DNA of 5,260 bases. Origin: Verrucomicrobiota bacterium (lineage in GTDB: Bacteria > Verrucomicrobiota > Verrucomicrobiia > Opitutales > UBA2995). The stretch covers positions 1 to 5,260 of the forward strand of contig JAPUIL010000827.1 in assembly GCA_027297085.1 (NCBI GenBank). Direction: 5' to 3'. Of the stretch, positions 1 through 5,260 are shown in pieces. Numbering within the stretch: position 1 is the stretch's first letter; the number at the start of each line of letters is the position of its first letter. The translations under genes and the position numbers were made by a program. The notes under the pieces were generated by a model. That model made no database searches, was not told the origin of the DNA, and saw nothing but the letters and a program-made list of their open reading frames with translations.

Positions 1-1893
1 AGTTGCCTTCTGGAAATCCGACTCCTGGGCGTTGTAAATGTCACAGAACGTCTGTGGGTTGCGATCGACAAGCGGGAACCACGAACTTTGTACCTGCACC
101 ATGATGCGGTGACCGCGCCGGAAGGTGTGGTAGACGTCCGGCAGAACGTATTCGACCTTCGTCATCTCGCCCGGCTCGAACGGCTCCGGTTGGTCGAAGC
201 TGTTGCGGAATTTCCCGCGCATCGCCTCACCGCGGACAAGCTGTTGATAGCCGCCCATCTGGACACCCCCTGGATTTGGTTCGGGGTTGGGGAAGTCGCC
301 GGAATAGACATCGATTAATTTTACTACCCAGTCGGAATCGGTGCCGGCGGTGGAGACCTGTAGATCTGCAGTGATGGGGCCAACCAGGGTAACGTCTTCC
401 TGCAGTACCTCGGTCTGATAGACGAGCACATCGGGGCGCGATGAGGCGAAGCGCTGGTCGTCGAGCATGTGAGCACGAGTCATGCTGATAGAGATGTTTG
501 GAATGTATGGCACAGGCTTGGCTGGGTCACTTATGTACTCATCAAAACTACTGCCACCATCTCCTTCAGGAGGGTCAAAGGATAGCCGGCCCCCGGCGTG
601 GAAGTAGAGCGTCTTTTGCGAAATATTTTTCGGTGGCCAGGTATCGTATCTCCTCCATTGGTTGGTGCCGGTCTCAAAGAGGTAGGCTTCTGGCAACTTG
701 AGATCTTCTTCTTCTTTCTCTTTCAGGAAATGCAAAAGGAACGGCAGTTCGATCTTATCGCGGTAGAACTCCGAAGTTTTGGCATGAAAATCCACATGGC
801 CGAGCTTGTCGCCGTCGCCCCGCGACCAGCCTCCATGCGCCCAAGGCCCCATTACGAGAATGTTGAAGATTCCCGGGTTATTGCTTTCGACCTTGCGATA
901 TATGTTGAGCGGTCCGTAAAGGTCTTCGGCATCGAACCAACCACCGACGGTCATCACCGCAGTTTTGACGCCGGTCAGATGCGGGAGAATATTACGCTCC
1001 TGCCAGAACGCGTCGTAGGTACCATGCTCCATCAGCTCGTTCCAGAACTCGATCTCCCCCTTGAAGTATCGTGTGTCTGCGTTCGACAGCGGTCCGAGGT
1101 TCAGATAAAACTCGTAACTGTCCGGCGTCTTGTAATCGAACGGCTTGGCTTGCTCGCGCGTCGGCTCTTCGAGCTTCTGGCCAAAACGTGACAAAAAATT
1201 GAACGCGTGTGGAAGGTAGAACGTGCCGTTATGATGGAAATCGTCACCGATGAACCAATCGGAGATCGGTGCCTGGGGTGAGGCGCATTTAAGAGCGGGA
1301 TGTGAATCGATCATGCCGGCCGCCGTATAGAAGCCAGGATAAGATATTCCCATCATGCCGACATTGCCGTTGTTGTTGGGGATATTTTTTACCAGCCAAT
1401 CGATCGTGTCGTAGGCGTCAGTGCTCTCGTCGATATCCTCCGGCCCGGACTTTGCCGGATTATGCGGACGCATATGGACGAATTCGCCTTCAGAACCATA
1501 ACGTCCACGCACGTCTTGCACGACGAAGATGAACCGCTCCTTCGCATAATTTAGGAGCGGCCCGCGTGGATTGGGATAGAGATCCACACTGTAAGGTTTC
1601 AAGCTGTAGGGAGTGCGCGTCAATAGGATCGGGTAGGCCTTTGAATCATCTTTCGGTTGGTAGACAGCGGTGAATAGTTTTACTCCGTCGCGCATCGGCA
1701 CATCATACTCAAACTTCGTGTAGTGTTCGCGAACGTAGGCTTGATCGACCTTCTTTGACTCGTCCGAATCGTCTTTCTTTTCCTTGTCCGTCTGAGCACG
1801 GGCATCGATGGACATTATCATCAGGAGCAGAAACGCCACCGTCATAGAGTACGCATTGGTGAATTGTCGTCTATTTTTAGAAAGTTTGGTCAT
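1..1893 (-). CDS. Exported CocE/NonD-family (S15-like) hydrolase, alpha-amino acid ester hydrolase type; C-terminus cut by window edge
   Basis: The reading frame is open from ATG at 1893-1891 to base 1, giving 631 residues with no stop. Residues 1-33 look like a Sec signal peptide: basic KNRR, a hydrophobic stretch at about 17-29, and an ARA cleavage site before Gln34. A charged Lys/Asp linker follows to about 50. The alpha/beta-hydrolase core shows an oxyanion-type RTPY (93-96), the nucleophile elbow GISYPG (Ser184), Asp321 in WFDAED, and His353 in GPWAHG. Asp218, Glu323 and Asp324 match the carboxylate cluster that binds the substrate alpha-amino group in alpha-amino acid ester hydrolases. 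A cap lies at about 225-305. From about 425 on is the beta-rich non-catalytic C-terminal domain of this superfamily. Family members are about 630-650 residues, so only a short tail should be missing. The protein likely acts in the periplasm, hydrolysing esters or amides of small amino-containing compounds. The start has no clear Shine-Dalgarno sequence but gives a complete signal peptide. Cocaine-esterase-like or acylase specificity cannot be excluded. Confidence 0.9.
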   Translation of the reverse strand, partial: MTKLSKNRRQFTNAYSMTVAFLLLMIMSIDARAQTDKEKKDDSDESKKVDQAYVREHYTKFEYDVPMRDGVKLFTAVYQPKDDSKAYPILLTRTPYSLKPYSVDLYPNPRGPLLNYAKERFIFVVQDVRGRYGSEGEFVHMRPHNPAKSGPEDIDESTDAYDTIDWLVKNIPNNNGNVGMMGISYPGFYTAAGMIDSHPALKCASPQAPISDWFIGDDFHHNGTFYLPHAFNFLSRFGQKLEEPTREQAKPFDYKTPDSYEFYLNLGPLSNADTRYFKGEIEFWNELMEHGTYDAFWQERNILPHLTGVKTAVMTVGGWFDAEDLYGPLNIYRKVESNNPGIFNILVMGPWAHGGWSRGDGDKLGHVDFHAKTSEFYRDKIELPFLLHFLKEKEEEDLKLPEAYLFETGTNQWRRYDTWPPKNISQKTLYFHAGGRLSFDPPEGDGGSSFDEYISDPAKPVPYIPNISISMTRAHMLDDQRFASSRPDVLVYQTEVLQEDVTLVGPITADLQVSTAGTDSDWVVKLIDVYSGDFPNPEPNPGGVQMGGYQQLVRGEAMRGKFRNSFDQPEPFEPGEMTKVEYVLPDVYHTFRRGHRIMVQVQSSWFPLVDRNPQTFCDIYNAQESDFQKAT

Positions 1894-1952
1894 GGGATTT
1901 CTTGTAGGTGTGTGTTATAAGGGCCTCGTTGTTAATATGAGCTGCCTGTATA

Positions 1953-3083
1953 TTATGTATTCAGGTTTTGAACGTCGACAGATTTGCCGCATTGGGCGGA
2001 TTGTAGAGCGGCGATGACCGTGGCACAAATATCACGGGCACCGCGGGCATCGAGTACTGGCGATTCCTCACCGTCAATGCTTCGGGCGAAGTTTTCGGCA
2101 AGTAAATAGTTGTTCTCATCCGCTATGCGCTTGTGTTTAAACTCGGTTGGAGGCTGGTCGCGGTAGTAGATAGCAACCTCGGGGCGCGCTTCGGAAATCA
2201 CCATCGCGCCTTTGTCTCCGATGAGGTGCAGTTTGATTTCTCCTATGTCGGGATGGGCCGCTGCGCCGATGCGGCCAATACAAAGTGAGGCTATAATTCC
2301 GTGCTCCATTTCGAGGGTCACTGTGGCCAGATCATCGACCTGATTGTCTGCATGTGCCTGATGGAAGTGAGCGGAGGTTCTGGCAAATACGCGTTCGGCA
2401 CGCGCTTCACCGGTGAGCATCCGGATGTAGGCAAGAGGATAGAGGCCTTCGACTTGCAATTCGCCCATCGGTTCGGTGCCGACCCCGCCATCGGAGCCGT
2501 CGAGGTGAGCTTCGAGTTGGCGATCCAACCAGTTTATAGGCGGATCCCCTTCTTTACGGCTGCCGACCGGCGGACCGGCGTCCTTGGAGAAGTAGAAATC
2601 ACAATGGAGGGCGGCCAGTTTGCCGATTTTTCCGGATTCGACCGCCTCGCGTGCTTGAATGATTGCCGGCAAAAAATTGCGGTTCCATACTAAGCATTTC
2701 ACTCCGCTGTAATCAATGGCCTGAATGAGACGATCACAGTTTTCAAGCCGGGTGGATAGTGGTTTATCTACCACGATGTGAAGTCCGGCTTCGGCCCCAA
2801 TGATCGCCAGATCGCAGTGTCGTTCCGCTTCGGAACTTACCACCACCGCGTCGAGCTCATGGTCTTCTATGGCTTTCTGAACATTGCGCAAGTAGGGAAT
2901 GCCGAATTCATCCGCGATCAATTGGTTGCGTTCGTGTGTCCACTCGGGTCGATCGGCATGGTCGGCGACGAACTGTAGTTGGAAGCGCGGGTGGGCTGCA
3001 ATAGCGCGCGGAAGATAGGCGTGTTTGACGACGCTGAGAATAGCGACTTTGATCGGTGATTTGCTCCGGTCGGTGGCCTTCAT
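1953..3083 (-). CDS. Gfo/Idh/MocA-family oxidoreductase with atypical nucleotide-binding loop
   Basis: This is a 376-residue protein, the normal length for the Gfo/Idh/MocA family of NAD(P)-dependent, mostly sugar or cyclitol dehydrogenases. The N-terminal Rossmann half (about 11-130) contains the strand KVAIL, the family-typical LDAVVVSS region (78-84), and DKP at 106-108 in place of the catalytic EKP. The C-terminal substrate domain starts near GKIGKL (151-156). It carries GLYPLAYIRMLTG (213-225), in the position of the usual DxGxHxxDxxxxLxG segment, then the beta-sheet stretch DDLATVTLEM (250-259) and LIGDKGAM (287-294). The glycine-rich GxGxxG loop after the first strand is replaced by Ser-Val-Val-Lys-His-Ala (17-22), so cofactor binding may be unusual. 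The ATG overlaps the preceding gene's TGA by 4 bases and has no Shine-Dalgarno sequence of its own, so it is probably translated by coupling. Family membership is secure. The substrate and even redox activity are not. A cytoplasmic location is expected because no signal peptide is visible. Confidence 0.9.
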   Translation of the reverse strand: MKATDRSKSPIKVAILSVVKHAYLPRAIAAHPRFQLQFVADHADRPEWTHERNQLIADEFGIPYLRNVQKAIEDHELDAVVVSSEAERHCDLAIIGAEAGLHIVVDKPLSTRLENCDRLIQAIDYSGVKCLVWNRNFLPAIIQAREAVESGKIGKLAALHCDFYFSKDAGPPVGSRKEGDPPINWLDRQLEAHLDGSDGGVGTEPMGELQVEGLYPLAYIRMLTGEARAERVFARTSAHFHQAHADNQVDDLATVTLEMEHGIIASLCIGRIGAAAHPDIGEIKLHLIGDKGAMVISEARPEVAIYYRDQPPTEFKHKRIADENNYLLAENFARSIDGEESPVLDARGARDICATVIAALQSAQCGKSVDVQNLNT

Positions 3084-3835
3084 GAATCAGTGTTGTTTGC
3101 CATGGAGGTGGTTACGATTTCTAAGGCTCGCCGGTAGTTTTGCATAGCGTGGCGGGAGTCACTCCCCTCACGAACGCTGGCAATGAAGTCCTCCAACATG
3201 GGTTGGATAAATGCCTGCTCTGAGTCGGGCGGAGAGGCCTCTGGCGCGCCACCGGCAAAAAGCAGATTGCAGTTGGCATGATCGTCCGCATAGGCTGCTC
3301 CTAGCGAACCGATCAGGCAAATGGAACGGTAGCCTTCGCCATCGAGCAGCGCGTTTGTGAAATCGAGCATCGCCATTCCGCCCCCGGGAAATCCCAGGTG
3401 GATGAGCGAGCATGTCTTGGAGCCGGTATGATTGGAGACACCATAAATTGAGTCAGGATCTTTATCAAACAACCAGCGTGCGAGGTCGACAGCCCCAATC
3501 TTTGAACCATCCTCCTGAGAATTTTGGGAGCATGCCCAATCATGCAAACGCATCAATCCAGGTTCGCCCAGGTTTCCTGCACGAAGGCTATCGGCAATAG
3601 CCTGAACGTCAGGAGCAAAACGCCAGGGAAGGGCGGGAAATAACCAGGTCTCTTCCCTGAACGGACTTGCATTGACGAGTAGGACCGGCTTGCCCTCGAA
3701 GTGAAACTGGTTGTCATCGGTGACGACCGCGTCGGGGTTATCGCTGATATCCACCGTCGTGACATCATGGATACGACTGGCCGCGGCGAGGTAGTCGTTT
3801 TCTCTCTCGGACATGTTGATGTGCAGGCGAGTCAT
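3080..3835 (-). CDS. Short degenerate Gfo/Idh/MocA-like protein, probable partner of the adjacent oxidoreductase
   Basis: The product is 251 residues, against about 330-390 for the family. The C-terminal domain is recognisable: NLGEPGLMRLHDW (88-100), AVDLARWLF (115-123), DSIYGVSN (128-135), GGGMAMLDF (151-159), CLIGSLGAAYADD (173-185), and a last helix set LEDFIASVREG (214-224). The Rossmann half is reduced to about 85 residues. It has no GxGxxG loop. The strand GKPVLLV (48-54) is followed by Asn55-Ala56 where EKP is expected, so the usual catalytic lysine appears to be lost. The helix after EKP is also shortened before WRF (71-73). Reading upstream of the ATG in frame shows no alternative start nearby and no Rossmann-like sequence, so the short N-terminus is not a start-site error. 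ATGA overlaps of 4 bases join it to the transporter before it and the oxidoreductase after it. A non-catalytic or regulatory subunit of the neighbour is my inference; an active enzyme of a divergent subfamily is the alternative. Confidence 0.8.
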   Translation of the reverse strand: MTRLHINMSERENDYLAAASRIHDVTTVDISDNPDAVVTDDNQFHFEGKPVLLVNASPFREETWLFPALPWRFAPDVQAIADSLRAGNLGEPGLMRLHDWACSQNSQEDGSKIGAVDLARWLFDKDPDSIYGVSNHTGSKTCSLIHLGFPGGGMAMLDFTNALLDGEGYRSICLIGSLGAAYADDHANCNLLFAGGAPEASPPDSEQAFIQPMLEDFIASVREGSDSRHAMQNYRRALEIVTTSMANNTDS

Positions 3836-5142
3836 TGGGCTTCTATGTGGCGTTTGCTGGTATCGGGCGCGAAAAGAATGGCAATCATCCCGACGATAAA
3901 AATCAAACTGGTAACCCGGCCTATTTGCGCGTAGTCGCCATTGAAATATAGGGTCAAAGCAGGAGTGAGAGAAATGGTGATTGCGGTAAGAATCCGGCCG
4001 TAATTAAAGCTTACTCCAGCACCGGTCGCTCGCACCTTGGTTTCGAATAGTTCTGGAAGGAAAAAGGGTAACCATCCGAAAAAGATGCCATTGAAAAATC
4101 CCAAAAATGCGACCCAGATAAGGAAGCCTTCATCCGTGGGAGTAGTAAACCAGAAGATGTATTGTGAGATGATCAATGCGGCAAACGAGGTAAGAAAATA
4201 ACAGGTGCGCCTTCCAATTCTTGCCGAAATGACTGCGGCCAGTGCGCAGCCGACGATGCTTAATAAGGAGCGCATCTGTACAATTTCTGCTTTAAGTTCT
4301 GGTAATCCCAGCTCATCCCCGATTCTTCCTGCCCAGAATACGATCCAAAGAAAGCTACCCCAACCACCGAACAATGGTACCGTTGCCAGTGCGATGCCTA
4401 CCAGCGTGACACCCAGGTAGGGCTTGCGGAAAACTGAAAGCTTTTGAGCTGCTGCGTTATTCGCAGATCCTTCGTCGGTTTCGCGTGTGCTGAGCCATGC
4501 GGGAGATTCGCGAACAAACAATAATATGAGAACTCCTACCGGCAGTGCCGTTGCTCCGACGAGGAACACCCAGCGAAAGGAATCTGGTGTTGGGGGATGG
4601 TACTTAAGGAGTGTGGCAAGGGCGAAGATACCCACGTTCCCAGCCATACCAATCATGCTTGCCATAACCGGTCGCGCGACTTTGGACCAGGATTCTCCTA
4701 CCAGCGCAACTCCGTTGGGCCAGCAACCGCCGACACCCAGGCAGGCCACGAAGCGCACTACAATCAATTGCAGTGGGTTAGCCACATAATAAGAGAGGGC
4801 CGTGAATATGGAAAACCAGATAATGGAAATGCCCAAGGCTCGGGTTCGGCCGATGGTATCACCAAGCCGACCGAAGAAGAAGCCACCCGCGGCGGCACCA
4901 AACAAGAATGCGACTTGTAGATAGGCTGCCCAGGTCTTGATCTGTTGCTCTACCGCCTCCTCGGTAAGCCCCATGGACCATCCGGATTCGTTTAACAAAC
5001 CGATGGTTGCTGGGCCGCCAAGATTGGTAAGGCCAATCTGGACCCCCCCAAAGAACCAGCCGAGAAATGCGACCACTAGAATGGTTATGCGTGCTTGGGT
5101 AGTGAGTGGATGTCGAGACACTAGTTGAGAATGTTTAAGCAA
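3832..5142 (-). CDS. MFS transporter, aromatic acid/sugar porter-like, 12 transmembrane segments
   Basis: This 436-residue inner-membrane carrier has about twelve hydrophobic segments. The loop 2-3 motif A of the major facilitator superfamily is clear as GRLGDTIGRTRAL (91-103), with a second, weaker copy ARIGRRTCYFL (307-317). Segment 4 holds RFVACLGVGGCWPNGVALVGE (130-150), and segment 6 ends in RESPAWL (211-217), followed by a cytoplasmic loop at about 218-240. PELFETKVRATGAG (363-376), before segment 11, resembles the loop of AAHS and sugar-porter carriers. Such carriers usually run proton symport of organic acids or sugars. An unusually long periplasmic loop (about 39-72) lies between segments 1 and 2. 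The start is TTG at 5142-5140: no ATG lies between the upstream in-frame stop at 5184-5182 and Met57, which is beyond segment 1. GTG at Val8 is possible. No Shine-Dalgarno sequence is evident. It appears to be the first gene of the operon, so it probably supplies the substrate for the dehydrogenase pair. Confidence 0.92.
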   Translation of the reverse strand: MLKHSQLVSRHPLTTQARITILVVAFLGWFFGGVQIGLTNLGGPATIGLLNESGWSMGLTEEAVEQQIKTWAAYLQVAFLFGAAAGGFFFGRLGDTIGRTRALGISIIWFSIFTALSYYVANPLQLIVVRFVACLGVGGCWPNGVALVGESWSKVARPVMASMIGMAGNVGIFALATLLKYHPPTPDSFRWVFLVGATALPVGVLILLFVRESPAWLSTRETDEGSANNAAAQKLSVFRKPYLGVTLVGIALATVPLFGGWGSFLWIVFWAGRIGDELGLPELKAEIVQMRSLLSIVGCALAAVISARIGRRTCYFLTSFAALIISQYIFWFTTPTDEGFLIWVAFLGFFNGIFFGWLPFFLPELFETKVRATGAGVSFNYGRILTAITISLTPALTLYFNGDYAQIGRVTSLIFIVGMIAILFAPDTSKRHIEAQ

Positions 5143-5152
5143 AATAAGGCTG

Positions 5153-5169
5153 AATGCGAGTCTCGCTTT
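5153..5169. promoter_or_regulatory. Imperfect palindrome, candidate operator upstream of the MFS gene
   Basis: The sequence AATGCGAGTCTCGCTTT is an 8+1+8 inverted repeat with one mismatched pair. Its core, GCGAG-T-CTCGC (5156-5166), is perfect. It lies 11-27 bases before the TTG start of the transporter, where a DNA-binding repressor could control the operon. The one-base centre makes an RNA hairpin less likely than a protein site on duplex DNA. I could not identify a convincing -35/-10 pair next to it, and no regulator gene is in view, so the role is inferred from symmetry and position only. Confidence 0.28.
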
Positions 5170-5198
5170 TCGTTTCCTGGCTCAGCTACACTTGTGCA

Positions 5199-5260
5199 AT
5201 GAAATACTTCCTGTCTTGGGTTTGGATTGTGTTGCACAGTGGATACACGATGTTGGTTGC
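5199..5260 (+). CDS. Possible divergent gene start, first 20 codons only, hydrophobic N-terminus
   Basis: On the plus strand an ATG at 5199 opens a frame that runs off the right edge. Its 20 complete codons read MKYFLSWVWIVLHSGYTMLV, a Lys followed by a strongly hydrophobic run, as in a signal peptide or first membrane segment. If it is real, it is transcribed away from the transporter across a 56-base gap that contains the palindrome. Against it, there is no Shine-Dalgarno sequence, the piece is very short, and minus-strand frames across the same bases are also open for a while. No family can be named. Confidence 0.22.
   Translation, partial: MKYFLSWVWIVLHSGYTMLV

Noticed and set aside
703..720. 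Run of CTT/TTC triplets
   Set aside because: It encodes a Lys/Glu-rich surface stretch (residues 391-397) of the hydrolase and is too short to be a meaningful repeat.
598..1191. Long plus-strand open frame of 197 codons
   Set aside because: It lies antisense within the hydrolase gene, whose minus-strand translation keeps family motifs throughout. The plus-strand product resembles nothing and begins mid-gene without a ribosome site.
1914..1919. TATAAC on the minus strand in the 59-base gap before the hydrolase gene, possible -10 box
   Set aside because: No acceptable -35 hexamer lies about 17 bases upstream, so an internal promoter is not supported beyond a single AT-rich hexamer.
2301..2693. 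Plus-strand open frame of 130 codons
   Set aside because: It is antisense to the substrate domain of the Gfo/Idh/MocA oxidoreductase, which is clearly the coding strand.
3168..3768. Minus-strand frames of 71-81 codons in other registers
   Set aside because: They overlap the 251-residue protein, whose frame carries the family motifs and the ATGA junctions. They do not add the missing Rossmann segments, so they are not evidence of a frameshift.
4487..4920. Two overlapping plus-strand frames
   Set aside because: Both are antisense to the transporter's membrane segments 3-6 and central loop. Their composition is a reverse-complement shadow of hydrophobic codons.
5193..5238. Seven-base inverted pair TGTGCAA (5193-5199) and TTGCACA (5232-5238)
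   Set aside because: The arms are short, 32 bases apart, and fall within a possible coding start. This is expected by chance at this length.

Overview
The window holds four genes, all on the minus strand, and they probably form one transcription unit read from high to low coordinates. They are an MFS transporter (5142-3832), a short degenerate Gfo/Idh/MocA-family protein (3835-3080), a full-length but atypical Gfo/Idh/MocA oxidoreductase (3083-1953), and a secreted CocE/NonD-type (peptidase S15-like) alpha/beta hydrolase (1893 to the left edge). The hydrolase lacks only its extreme C-terminus. The first three genes are joined by two ATGA overlaps of 4 bases, the usual sign of translational coupling. 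The hydrolase follows after 59 bases. I see no RNA genes, insertion sequences, CRISPR arrays or clear terminators.

The organism looks like a free-living Gram-negative bacterium of roughly 50% G+C. Combining tandem Gfo/Idh/MocA proteins, an AAHS/sugar-porter-like MFS carrier and an exported hydrolase with a charged post-signal linker is typical of Planctomycetota and Verrucomicrobiota. Shine-Dalgarno sequences are weak or absent, which also fits. This placement is an inference from style, not from a marker gene.

Region by region: 1-1893 is the hydrolase, with a Sec signal peptide, a Ser-Asp-His triad, and the carboxylate cluster that marks the alpha-amino acid ester hydrolases. 1894-1952 is a short spacer. 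1953-3835 is the dehydrogenase pair; neither member has a normal GxGxxG nucleotide-binding loop, and the upstream one has also lost most of the catalytic Rossmann region. 3832-5142 is the transporter, with a TTG start. 5143-5260 is the upstream region, with an imperfect palindrome that could be an operator and possibly the first codons of a divergent membrane or exported protein.

A working model, which is inference, is a small catabolic module. The exported hydrolase splits an ester or amide conjugate outside the cytoplasm, the MFS carrier imports the released small molecule, and the dehydrogenase pair oxidises or isomerises it, possibly as a heteromer of one active and one degenerate subunit. 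The substrate cannot be read from the sequence.
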